DNA from: Campylobacter majalis
Lineage (GTDB): Bacteria > Campylobacterota > Campylobacteria > Campylobacterales > Campylobacteraceae
Reading direction: 5' to 3'
Length of the DNA stretch: 49,426 bases
Assembly (NCBI RefSeq): GCF_905120465.1
Contig: NZ_CAJHOF010000015.1
Coordinates: 1-49,426, forward strand
Below, piece after piece: positions 34,473 to 42,744 of this stretch. The position numbers and the translations under genes were made by a program. Position 1 is the first letter of the stretch; each line of letters starts with the position of its first letter. Under the pieces are notes generated by a model, which was given only the letters and a program-made list of their open reading frames with translations, made no database searches and had not been told where the DNA came from.

Positions 34473-35090
34473 GTGAAAAAAATTTTGGCATTTTTAATAT
34501 CTTTTATGTTCTTGCTAACAGGATGCAACCAAGAAGAAAGCTCAGACACTCTAGCAAGAATTAAAAATTTTAAAGAATTTAACGATGGTGAAGAGATAGT
34601 TTTAAAAGGCGTGATGAAAAATAAATTAACACTAGTGCGTAAAAATGGTGGCTTTGTCGTAAAAGGACAAGAAGACAAGTATCTGATGCTAGATATTTTT
34701 GGCACATTTTGCCCTCCATGCCAAAAAGAAGCGCCTGAGATTATGCAGTATCAAATAGACAATAAAGATAAATTTAACATCATAGGCTTAACGCATTTTG
34801 AAAACGTAACAGATGAATATGTTGTAAGTGATTTTGTTAAAAAATACAATGCTTATTATTTCATAACAAACGATATTAAGCTTAACGATAGACTAGCAGA
34901 GCAGATAGTGCGTGATATAGGCTATACAAGCGAGATAGCACTACCATTTAAGGTGCTTTTAAAAGATGGATATTATCAAATATTAACAGATAATAATACT
35001 GGAAAATTTGGCGTAAAATACTATATAGGCGGTATCAAAATGGATAGATTTAAAAAAGATGTTGAAAGAATAGAGCAAATAGGCAAATAA
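34473..35090 (+). CDS. TlpA-like thioredoxin-fold lipoprotein
   Basis: A 205-residue lipoprotein with signal MKKILAFLISFMFLLTGC (C18) and a thioredoxin fold whose active site is FGTFCPPC (C80, C83). Start is GTG 34473 after AAGGA. Periplasmic TlpA/ResA-type proteins reduce disulfides, for example in apocytochrome c before heme attachment, which would matter for the multiheme cytochromes at 38.6-42.7 kb. It may correspond to C. jejuni Cj1106, which I recall in the same order after smpB. Confidence 0.85.
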   Translation: MKKILAFLISFMFLLTGCNQEESSDTLARIKNFKEFNDGEEIVLKGVMKNKLTLVRKNGGFVVKGQEDKYLMLDIFGTFCPPCQKEAPEIMQYQIDNKDKFNIIGLTHFENVTDEYVVSDFVKKYNAYYFITNDIKLNDRLAEQIVRDIGYTSEIALPFKVLLKDGYYQILTDNNTGKFGVKYYIGGIKMDRFKKDVERIEQIGK

Positions 35091-35108
35091 TGGAACGAAA
35101 TTTGCTTG
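35091..35108 (+). promoter_or_regulatory. Sigma-54 (RpoN) promoter of the flgB operon
   Basis: TGGAACGAAATTTGCTTG: the GG (35092-35093) and GC (35104-35105) dinucleotides are exactly 10 bases apart, and flanking bases fit TGGCAC-N5-TTGC. It starts right after the stop of the TlpA-like gene, 41 bases before the flgB ATG. RpoN controls rod, hook and basal-body genes in Campylobacter through FlgSR. Confidence 0.85.
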
Positions 35109-35148
35109 TATAGTCTAAGTCTAGTTAAGTAATAAGGAGAATTTGGTA

Positions 35149-35583
35149 ATGTTTGTTTTAGAAATCTCAAAATCAGCACCACTTTTATCAAAAGCTATGA
35201 GTGCTAGAGGGTTAAGACAAAAGATGATTGCAAGCAACCTTGCCAATATTGATACTCCATTTTATAAAGCTAGAGATATAAATTTTGAGAGTGAATTAAG
35301 GGCAAAAAAAGCTGAAATTTACAATAAATCAAAAAACAAAGAACTAAAACTAGCAAAAACAGACAAAGCACACTTTGAAGCGGTTAAATTTCCTAAAACT
35401 GGAGTTTATAATATATTTTTGCGTGATGGACACACAGCTAGAAATGACGCAAATACTGTTGATTTAGATGTAGAAACAAGCGAATTAAGCAAAAATCAAA
35501 CAATGATGAGTGCCGTAACAAACGCATACAAAAGAAACTCATCAATTTTTAAAAGCGTGATTGAATCAAGCAACAAGCTATAA
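35149..35583 (+). CDS. flgB: Flagellar basal-body rod protein FlgB
   Basis: A 144-residue proximal rod protein. ATG 35149 is eight bases after AAGGAGA; an earlier TTG at 35143 is too close to it. The family pattern RQKMIASNLANIDTPFYKARDINFE near the N-terminus and NQTMMSAVTNAYKR near the C-terminus are present; both ends form the coiled rod helices. First gene behind the sigma-54 promoter. Confidence 0.95.
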   Translation: MFVLEISKSAPLLSKAMSARGLRQKMIASNLANIDTPFYKARDINFESELRAKKAEIYNKSKNKELKLAKTDKAHFEAVKFPKTGVYNIFLRDGHTARNDANTVDLDVETSELSKNQTMMSAVTNAYKRNSSIFKSVIESSNKL

Positions 35584-35592
35584 AGGTAAATA

Positions 35593-36093
35593 ATGTATTT
35601 AAATGACTTTGATATAAGCGGATACGGACTATCAGCACAGCGTTTTAGAATGAACATAATAAGCTCAAATATAGCAAATGCTCACACTACGCGCACTGCA
35701 GAAGGCGGGCCATATCGTCGTCAAGATGTGATTTTTAAAGCCATTGATTTTAATAAAGTTTTTAACCAAACTCTAGCAGAAAAAAACGAGCTTCATAAAT
35801 ATCAAAATCCAATCGATGATCCAGCTGCTCCAGAACACGCTTTTCCACCGGTAATGAGCGTAGTGGTAGATAAAATAGTTCGCGATGATAAAGATTTTAT
35901 ACTAAAATATGATCCATCACATCCAGATGCTAACGCTGATGGATACGTAGCATATCCAAATATAAACCCAGTAATTGAAATGAGTAACTTAATAGAAGCA
36001 ACAAGAGCATATCAGGCAAATGTTGCAGCCTTTCAAAGCACAAAAACAATCGCACAAAGTGCAATAGATCTAATATCAGGAACACAATCATGA
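35593..36093 (+). CDS. flgC: Flagellar basal-body rod protein FlgC
   Basis: A 166-residue proximal rod protein. It has GYGLSAQRFRMNIISSNIANAHTTRT at the N-terminus, the GGPYRRQDV block, and the C-terminal NPVIEMSNLIEATRAYQANVAAF, which is the rod/hook family signature. It overlaps fliE by four bases. Confidence 0.96.
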   Translation: MYLNDFDISGYGLSAQRFRMNIISSNIANAHTTRTAEGGPYRRQDVIFKAIDFNKVFNQTLAEKNELHKYQNPIDDPAAPEHAFPPVMSVVVDKIVRDDKDFILKYDPSHPDANADGYVAYPNINPVIEMSNLIEATRAYQANVAAFQSTKTIAQSAIDLISGTQS

Positions 36094-36383
36094 TAAACGA
36101 TATCGCTAAAATTGACGGAATTTCAAGCACTCAAAGCAAGAAAACAGTAGCTACTGATAAAAGCTTTGACTTTGCAAGTGTTTTAAATAACTCATTAAAA
36201 GAGTTAAATGAAGTCCAAGAAACAGCAGACAAAACAATAGCGGATTTAGCTACTGGAGAGGTAAAAGATTTACATCAAGCAGCAATCGCAATAGGCAAAG
36301 CAGAAAACAGCATGAAATTAATGCTAGAAATTCGCAATAAAGCACTTAGTGCATACAAAGAAATTTCACGCACACAAATATAA
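36090..36383 (+). CDS. fliE: Flagellar hook-basal body protein FliE
   Basis: A 97-residue protein joining the MS ring to the rod. SFDFASVLNNSLKELNEVQ and the C-terminal LHQAAIAIGKAENSMKLMLEIRNKALSAYKEI are characteristic of FliE. It overlaps flgC, and the penicillin-binding protein gene starts three bases after its stop. Confidence 0.95.
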   Translation: MINDIAKIDGISSTQSKKTVATDKSFDFASVLNNSLKELNEVQETADKTIADLATGEVKDLHQAAIAIGKAENSMKLMLEIRNKALSAYKEISRTQI

Positions 36384-36386
36384 TAT

Positions 36387-38141
36387 ATGCTCTCACGTAA
36401 AACAAGAACAACAATACTATTTTTACTAATTATAGTCATGTTTTTGTTGTTTTTATTTACGATGTTTTATAGAGCAAGTATTGAAAGAAGACTACCAAGC
36501 TTACAAACTAGCGAATCAAACACAGCTCTTCGTGGATCAATTATCACAAAAGATGGCTTTAGCGTAGCCATAAGTCAAAAACTATACACTGCAAAACTAG
36601 ACGTAAGAAGCATAGATCCAAACAAAAAAGATATGTTTATAAAACTATATGCTCTATATAGTGGCGAAAGCGAAAAGGATATAAAAAACGCAATCAATAA
36701 AACAAGAAGCACATTAGTTTTCTCTGATAAAATAGATGCCAAAACAGCCATGCATCTACGAGAACTAGCTAAAAAATTATACCGACAAAAGGTATTTGTT
36801 CCAATAGGAAACTCAACATTTACTCAAGGATTGAGTATATTTGAAACTCCACAAAGTCGCAAAAACAGAACCTATATGAGCAAAAATAGCCTAACTCCAG
36901 TGCTTGGCTATATAAGCCAAAAAGATGAAAAAAGCATGGGAGCAAAGGGACTTGAGCGTTATTATGATGAGTATCTAGCTCCTATACAAGACGCTAAATT
37001 AGTAGGGCCAAGAGATGTTGGAAGCAACATGATTTTTACAAGTGAATCAAATCTGGCAAATCGTCTAGATGGCTACAATTTAAACATATCTATAAATTTA
37101 AAATTTCAAACAATGCTTGAAAAAATTGTCGATGAAGCACGTGTGTTTGTCGATGCAACAGAAATAATAGCAGCCGTAATGGACAGTAAAACTGGAGAAA
37201 TTTTAGCTATGGCTAGTAGTTCTAGATATGATCCAAGCTTAATAAAACAAAAAGACATAAAATCACTAAATTCATCAGCAACTGAGTATTCATACGAAAT
37301 AGGCTCGGTATTTAAGCCTTTTATATTTTCAATACTACTAAGCCACAATAAAGTAAATCCGCTAGAATTAATAAACACATATAACGGCAAATATCAGCTT
37401 GGTAAGCGTATAATACGCGATACACACCCAGCACCATATCTAAGTGCAGAAGACATAATCGCTGAGAGTTCAAACATCGGCATGATCGAACTAGCAAAAC
37501 GTCTAAGTGGCACACAAATATACGACGGACTTATAAATTTTGGCTTTACTCAAAAAACAGGCATAGATATGCCATACGAACAAATAGGTGCCATACCTAA
37601 CGCAAATAGACTAGACTCACAAACATATAAAGCAACGGTTAGCTATGGATACGGAGTAAGTGCGACCTTTATACAATTAATGAAGGCATACAATGTATTT
37701 AATAATAAAGGAATTGCTGTAACTCCGCATTTTGGCATTTCGCTAGAGCAAAATGCAAAGCGATACTTAGTGCCACTAGAACAGCCAAAACAAATAATAA
37801 CACAAGATGTAGCAAAGCGAATGAAGCGGACATTAATCAAAGTTGTAGAAAAAGGCACTGGCAAAAAGGCACTAACGCCAGGACTAGAAGTTGGCGGAAA
37901 AACAGGCACAGCACACATAGCAAAAAAGGGTATATATAGCAATTTATATAACGGCTCATTTTTTGGTTTTGCAAATGACCATAACGGCAATACCTATACA
38001 ATCGGCGTTTTAGCAAGAGAGCCAAAACGCAAATATTATCACTATGGAGCCCAATCAGCTCTTCCTGTTTTTAAAAGCACAGTTGATTTATTAGTAAATG
38101 AGGGCTATCTAATACCAGCTCTAACGCCGGAGCAAAAATAG
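36387..38141 (+). CDS. pbpB: Class B penicillin-binding protein (FtsI/PBP2-like transpeptidase)
   Basis: A 584-residue inner-membrane protein with one N-terminal membrane helix (about 9-29), a dimerisation domain with RGSIITKDG, and a transpeptidase domain: SVFK (active serine, in IGSVFKPFI), SSN (in AESSNIGMIEL) and KTG (in VGGKTGTAH). It cross-links peptidoglycan, probably at the septum. The flgB-flgC-fliE-pbpB order is that of C. jejuni Cj0528c-Cj0525c, as I recall. It may be cotranscribed with the flagellar genes. Confidence 0.9.
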   Translation: MLSRKTRTTILFLLIIVMFLLFLFTMFYRASIERRLPSLQTSESNTALRGSIITKDGFSVAISQKLYTAKLDVRSIDPNKKDMFIKLYALYSGESEKDIKNAINKTRSTLVFSDKIDAKTAMHLRELAKKLYRQKVFVPIGNSTFTQGLSIFETPQSRKNRTYMSKNSLTPVLGYISQKDEKSMGAKGLERYYDEYLAPIQDAKLVGPRDVGSNMIFTSESNLANRLDGYNLNISINLKFQTMLEKIVDEARVFVDATEIIAAVMDSKTGEILAMASSSRYDPSLIKQKDIKSLNSSATEYSYEIGSVFKPFIFSILLSHNKVNPLELINTYNGKYQLGKRIIRDTHPAPYLSAEDIIAESSNIGMIELAKRLSGTQIYDGLINFGFTQKTGIDMPYEQIGAIPNANRLDSQTYKATVSYGYGVSATFIQLMKAYNVFNNKGIAVTPHFGISLEQNAKRYLVPLEQPKQIITQDVAKRMKRTLIKVVEKGTGKKALTPGLEVGGKTGTAHIAKKGIYSNLYNGSFFGFANDHNGNTYTIGVLAREPKRKYYHYGAQSALPVFKSTVDLLVNEGYLIPALTPEQK

Positions 38142-38643
38142 TTTTTGGATTAATTTAACCACACATTATTTTGCAAAATTACTATTTAAATTTGGCTCAA
38201 GATAAGCTAAGCGGATTTTCTTATCAATTTTAAGAAAACTTGATAGAGATTTTCCTTGTTATTAAATCTAAATTTGCACTCTTTTAAATGTAAAAGAAAT
38301 TTCTCTATTTTATGCTTTTACTTTACTTAATCTATGCTTACAACCCCCTTCTGTTTGCAGCTACAAACGCAGTGAAGTGAAAAAGTATAATACTATTGAT
38401 GTGATTTTGCCATTAGCAAATTCATTTTTTGCAATACTTCACTTTACAATATGCAAAAGTTTAATAATCTAGTAAGTCTTTTTAAATTTATTAAATAATT
38501 TCATATATTCACCACTAAAATTAGAAATACTAAACAATATGTAATTATTTTTATAAACAATATAGCTTTTAAAATTTGAATTTTATTTAAAATGAGTTAC
38601 AAAATAAACAAAATTTAACCCCCGCTATATGCGGGGGCATCCA
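38142..38643. other. Gene-free region between convergent pbpB and the cytochrome genes
   Basis: About 500 AT-rich bases without a credible frame. It contains the small dyads AGTATAATACT (38384-38394) and GCAAA/TTTGC (38416-38432), and a strong GC hairpin close to the cytochrome gene, listed separately. No clear terminator follows pbpB. Confidence 0.5.
38619..38637 (-). terminator. Strong GC hairpin ending the cytochrome operon
   Basis: CCCCCGC (38619-38625) pairs with GCGGGGG (38631-38637) around TATAT, six bases beyond the stop of the minus-strand fusion gene. The following minus-strand sequence is TTAAATTTTGTTT, a modest T tract. Confidence 0.75.
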
Positions 38644-40665
38644 CTAAAATACACTTACAACGTAAGCATAAATCATTAAGAATAAGAATACCAAACCAGT
38701 AACAAGCATAGCAAAACCAGCAAATTTTGCTAATGGCTTATACCATTTATACTCTTCGTTTGTATAATATAGCTTTTTAAGCTCACCATTTTTACTTAAG
38801 CGTTCATACCATTTTGCTCTTTCTTGTTTAATCTCTTCTTCACTTAACGTTCCACTAAAGATAACCATATCCATTGGGAAGCGGTCAGCTCTAAAGTGAG
38901 TATTAAAGAAGTGGATAGCAAAGATAAATCCAGTCGCAAGTAGCGCTTCATCAGAATGCACTAATGTTGCTAAATTTATCATCCAGCCTGGCATAAATCC
39001 TGAGAAGAATACAGGAAACCATAACACAAGCCCACTAAATCCTATGATAAACATACCCCAAAATACTGCTAGATAATCAAATTTCTCCCAATAAGTCCAT
39101 CTATCAAACTGAGGTCTTTCACCCTTGCCTAAAAACCACATAAAGTGTGCTTTCATGTCGGCAAAATCTTGGCATCTTGGCATTAATGAATCAGCGTCAA
39201 ACAAGCGAGAGAAAAATCCGCTTCCTTTCTTAGCTTGAACCAAGATAATCTCAGCAATATGAGATAAAAATACCGCAAACATAATAACAGCACAAACATG
39301 GTGTATGAACGTCGCCATCTCCATGCCACCCATTAGCTCAATCATAGATTTAGCCCATGGCGCTGTGTAAAATTTCTGTGGCAATCCAGAAAACGCAAGT
39401 CCTAAGAAACTAGCAGCCATAAAGAAGTGCTGAATCATATGAAACTTACTAAATCGCTTAAGTGTCATTTTATCATTATGTGCTTTTTCTTTTGCCGCTT
39501 TCCATGCCATAGGATGCTCTAATCTAGCACGAATTAATCTAACAGACCACAGCAATGTATGCAAACCAAAGAAGCCAAATACCGCTATAACAAGACCTGT
39601 CATAAACACATATGCACCATGTAGTAGCGGAAATTTCTCGCTATCGGTGTGATCAGCATGTGCTATAAATCCTGTAAAGTTCATGTTTGAGCCTGGGTGA
39701 CACTCGCCGCATGTTTGCGTTCTGTTATTCACGTGTATCATAGATTTTTCATCATCCATGCCTAGCACATTATGAGCACCGTGACAATCAAAGCACGCAG
39801 CCACTCTCACAGCATCGCCCGGAGCATTTAGCAACAACGCCTTACCATGAAATGTCTCATGATATAAGCTCTGCTCTTTTTCGTGACATACGCCACAATT
39901 ATCCTGACTTATTTGCTTTAGCTCTCTAAGCACTTTGCCGTCTTTATCAGCCACATGCACACCGTGACAATCAGTACAATTTGGTAGTTTTCTATCGGCT
40001 TTTAGATCCTGAGTTACAAACGGACTATGAACACTCTTTTCAAAATGCTCTTTTTCGGTATTATGGCAACTTTTACAATTGTCATTTACAAACTCTTTAT
40101 CTCTAAAAAGCTCCTCTTTTTCAGCTTTTGACGCATATACTACCTTTGGTGAGCTGTGACAATCACGACAACTTGGTAAATTTGCAAACATCAAATGCTC
40201 ATGTATTCCGTCATAAAAGCTGTGTATTTCCTTTTCAGGAAGTTTTTCATTTTTAAAAAATATACTGCTCGTCTTGCGACCACTTATTGCCCATGCATCA
40301 ATGCCTTCTATCATATAGTATAGATTTGTGTAGCCTTCTGCTATTAAAATTTTAGCTATTTGGTTTGGCTCACGTGATGATGAGTTTTGTCCATATAGCA
40401 CAATTTTTACATTTTTGTCATCTGGCATGTGACTTAAGACGTTACTTATATTTACATTTATTGCCTTAGCAACGTGCCTTTGTTTATAAACACTATCTTC
40501 ATTTGTGTCTAAAAACAAAGCATTTGCTTCCTTGCTTATACTTTCAGCCTCACTTAGGCTTATCGGTTTTACACCCTCTAAGCCTAGATTGACATCCATA
40601 GGTGCGGAGGCAAACGTACTAATCACAAAGGCAGTAATGATGACTAAAATTTTGCTAAATCTCAT
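38644..40665 (-). CDS. Rhodanese-hexaheme-cytochrome b fusion protein (putative quinol dehydrogenase)
   Basis: A 673-residue protein. Signal peptide 1-21. Rhodanese-like domain about 35-135, but the catalytic cysteine is replaced: VLYGQNSSSREP has G92 where active enzymes have VxYC. Six CXXCH c-heme sites at C166, C197, C230, C257, C291 and C319. Then about six membrane helices (near 351-377, 407-427, 450-475, 530-555, 570-592, 648-671) with histidines suited to b hemes (H369, H409, H413, H455/456, H469, H585, H590). The heme plus b-cytochrome half resembles quinol-oxidising fusions such as Geobacter CbcL. It lies 63 bases downstream of the octaheme gene, so it probably passes electrons from menaquinol to that enzyme. 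The rhodanese part may bind or dock but should not transfer sulfur by the normal mechanism. Confidence 0.85.
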   Translation of the reverse strand: MRFSKILVIITAFVISTFASAPMDVNLGLEGVKPISLSEAESISKEANALFLDTNEDSVYKQRHVAKAINVNISNVLSHMPDDKNVKIVLYGQNSSSREPNQIAKILIAEGYTNLYYMIEGIDAWAISGRKTSSIFFKNEKLPEKEIHSFYDGIHEHLMFANLPSCRDCHSSPKVVYASKAEKEELFRDKEFVNDNCKSCHNTEKEHFEKSVHSPFVTQDLKADRKLPNCTDCHGVHVADKDGKVLRELKQISQDNCGVCHEKEQSLYHETFHGKALLLNAPGDAVRVAACFDCHGAHNVLGMDDEKSMIHVNNRTQTCGECHPGSNMNFTGFIAHADHTDSEKFPLLHGAYVFMTGLVIAVFGFFGLHTLLWSVRLIRARLEHPMAWKAAKEKAHNDKMTLKRFSKFHMIQHFFMAASFLGLAFSGLPQKFYTAPWAKSMIELMGGMEMATFIHHVCAVIMFAVFLSHIAEIILVQAKKGSGFFSRLFDADSLMPRCQDFADMKAHFMWFLGKGERPQFDRWTYWEKFDYLAVFWGMFIIGFSGLVLWFPVFFSGFMPGWMINLATLVHSDEALLATGFIFAIHFFNTHFRADRFPMDMVIFSGTLSEEEIKQERAKWYERLSKNGELKKLYYTNEEYKWYKPLAKFAGFAMLVTGLVFLFLMIYAYVVSVF

Positions 40666-40697
40666 AGCCTTGTCTCCTTATTTTACCTATTTTTTAA

Positions 40698-40713
40698 GGG
40701 GGATTAGCCCCCC
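40698..40713 (-). other. GC hairpin between the two cytochrome genes
   Basis: GGGGG (40698-40702) pairs with CCCCC within 40708-40713 around ATTAG. On the minus strand it lies shortly after the octaheme stop, and is followed by TTAAAAAATAGG rather than a T run. That fits an RNA-stabilising or partial-termination element that would favour the upstream gene. Confidence 0.55.
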
Positions 40714-40728
40714 TATTTTGTGATTAGC

Positions 40729-42744
40729 CTATTTACTTTTGCCAGTTGCTATATCTTTTGCATGCTCTGCATAGACTTTTGCTTCATCAATTAATTTTTG
40801 AGCATATTTTGGTCCATGAACGCCCCATGAGCCATCTTTTCTAAGTCTATCTAAGATATCTTGAGCTTGTTTTGCATAGCTTAAAGCACGTGACTTTTGC
40901 TCAGTTGATAGTTTTTTATTCTCAACCATAGCTTTATCTACATCTTTTAGCTTGTCTTCAACAAACGCAAAGCCATCTTTAACTGGTTTTTGCCATTGCA
41001 TTACAGCATCATATATAGTTGCTTGATCCTTATAGTGTAGCTCTTTTGGTAGAGTTGATTGAATCACACTATGGCATCCACTAGCACCTGGTTTTACTAA
41101 GTTTGGATCTTCAAATGCAGTTCTGCCGCAGCTCCACATTAAATCCACAAAGTATCTGCCATCTTCTCTATCAAATCTCCATCCCTTAACACTAGAGCTT
41201 CTCTCTTTGCCTGCAGGTGGATTTACTGATTTTCTATCTTTATCGACCAAAATTTTCCAAATATGAGACGCCCTAACGTTATCAAATCCAGCTTTATCAG
41301 GATCTTGAATAGCTGCAAAATTCTCACAACTCATCATATTTGGCATATGACAACCTGTACAATTATCCTTAGCGTGAGGTCCGCCAAATTTAAACATATC
41401 AGTTTGCTCTTTATGACAATCTTGGCATGTTTGTTTTATACCAGTTAAAGTATAGTGATCTTTCCAATCATTTGCTGTAACTTCATGCGGATCGTGGCAA
41501 GTATTGCATCTTAAGCCTTTATCATAGTGAAGTGAGTTATATAGCTGTGAGCCCTCAGTTCCGCAAGATGGACAAGCTGATTTGAAGTATGAGTTAAATG
41601 GCTTTCTTGGATTGATTTTGCTATCATCTTCATGATACTGAAATCTTTGATGGCATCTTTCGCAGTTTGAAGCCATACCAGCACCTCTAGCACCATATAA
41701 GTGAGCACCAGCACCATGACACTCTTCACAAGATATACCCATAGCAATAGTATGTTTTCTAAGCTCTTTTGTGTTACCTAAGGCTTTTAAGTATTCTTCT
41801 TTTGAATTAAAATCAAACTTAAAACTATGGCAAACTTCACAATATGCACTAGCTGGTTGGAAGCGGAATTTTTTCTGATATGTGGCACCGTATGAGTTCA
41901 TACCCCACATATGTGAGCCTGATCCACCAAAACCAGCCATATCGGTTGGGAAGTTTGGAGATAGTTCGGCTTGGATTTTCTTAGCCACTTCTGGAGTTAA
42001 GAATTTTGTCCAGTTTACAGAAAACTGGTTGCCACCAGCTACAATTTTAGAATTTGGATCATCAAGTGTGCCATCTATAACGTGATATGTTCCACGAACT
42101 AGCCACTTATCCAAAAATCCATATTTTGTCCTAGGAGTTCCTATGATAGCAAATGTATCATCAGGTCTAATACCAGTAGTTAAGATAGGCGTATCGGTGC
42201 CATACATGCCTTGTTTTGGATCGCCATTTACCTCATCTAAATCCTCAGGGAAACGAATGGTTTTAGCATGTCTTGAACGCTCCCACTGTGCATATTGTGC
42301 TGGGTGACACTCTGCACATTTAGATGTTCCTACAAATTTATTTGGAAAATCCAAAAATGACTCCATTGCCAAACGATAAGTCACAGCAGTAGGTCGTCCA
42401 ACTTTTTCTGCATATTTCTTACCTCCACCAAAATCAACAAATTCCTCTTGTCTATCTGAAAGCGAATACTCACCTACAAGCCTACCCTCTTTTTCAAATT
42501 TAAAAATTGGGTGATTTTCAAATAGATAATCCCAATAAAACTTATCGCCTTTTACACTATCAAGTAGCGTTCTAGGCTTATATCCATCATTTTGAAAAGT
42601 CTTTGTTACATCTGTTTTTGCATTTTTTGTTTTCATTATCTCTTGATCGGTTGGCGGATTGTCAGCTGATACTCCACAAACCGCTGCCATAGACAAAAAA
42701 GCTGCGATACAGGTGCTAGATAAAACTTTAAGTCCCTTTTTCAT
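40729..42744 (-). CDS. mccA: MccA-like octaheme cytochrome c (probable dissimilatory sulfite reductase)
   Basis: A 671-residue periplasmic protein with a signal peptide (about 1-27, ends CGVSA). Seven CXXCH sites: C143, C302, C339, C361, C413, C440, C462. An eighth, atypical one runs from C539 to C557-H558 (CX17CH). Seven normal sites plus one long-spaced site is the hallmark of MccA, the copper-containing sulfite reductase of Wolinella, whose eighth site is CX15CH. Mature non-heme cysteines are C391 and C394 (CPSCG) and C473; two of these could supply the Cu(I) ligands known in MccA. The mccB, mccC and mccD partners are absent; the rhodanese-cytochrome fusion follows instead. A dedicated CcsA heme lyase would be expected elsewhere. 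Hydroxylamine or nitrite reductases of related octaheme families lack the long motif. Confidence 0.8.
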   Translation of the reverse strand: MKKGLKVLSSTCIAAFLSMAAVCGVSADNPPTDQEIMKTKNAKTDVTKTFQNDGYKPRTLLDSVKGDKFYWDYLFENHPIFKFEKEGRLVGEYSLSDRQEEFVDFGGGKKYAEKVGRPTAVTYRLAMESFLDFPNKFVGTSKCAECHPAQYAQWERSRHAKTIRFPEDLDEVNGDPKQGMYGTDTPILTTGIRPDDTFAIIGTPRTKYGFLDKWLVRGTYHVIDGTLDDPNSKIVAGGNQFSVNWTKFLTPEVAKKIQAELSPNFPTDMAGFGGSGSHMWGMNSYGATYQKKFRFQPASAYCEVCHSFKFDFNSKEEYLKALGNTKELRKHTIAMGISCEECHGAGAHLYGARGAGMASNCERCHQRFQYHEDDSKINPRKPFNSYFKSACPSCGTEGSQLYNSLHYDKGLRCNTCHDPHEVTANDWKDHYTLTGIKQTCQDCHKEQTDMFKFGGPHAKDNCTGCHMPNMMSCENFAAIQDPDKAGFDNVRASHIWKILVDKDRKSVNPPAGKERSSSVKGWRFDREDGRYFVDLMWSCGRTAFEDPNLVKPGASGCHSVIQSTLPKELHYKDQATIYDAVMQWQKPVKDGFAFVEDKLKDVDKAMVENKKLSTEQKSRALSYAKQAQDILDRLRKDGSWGVHGPKYAQKLIDEAKVYAEHAKDIATGKSK

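Noticed and set aside
40729-42744. Hydroxylamine oxidoreductase-like or nitrite-reducing octaheme cytochrome
   Set aside because: The eighth heme motif is CX17CH, the mark of the MccA group, and the NapC-type partner usual for the epsilon Hao proteins is absent.
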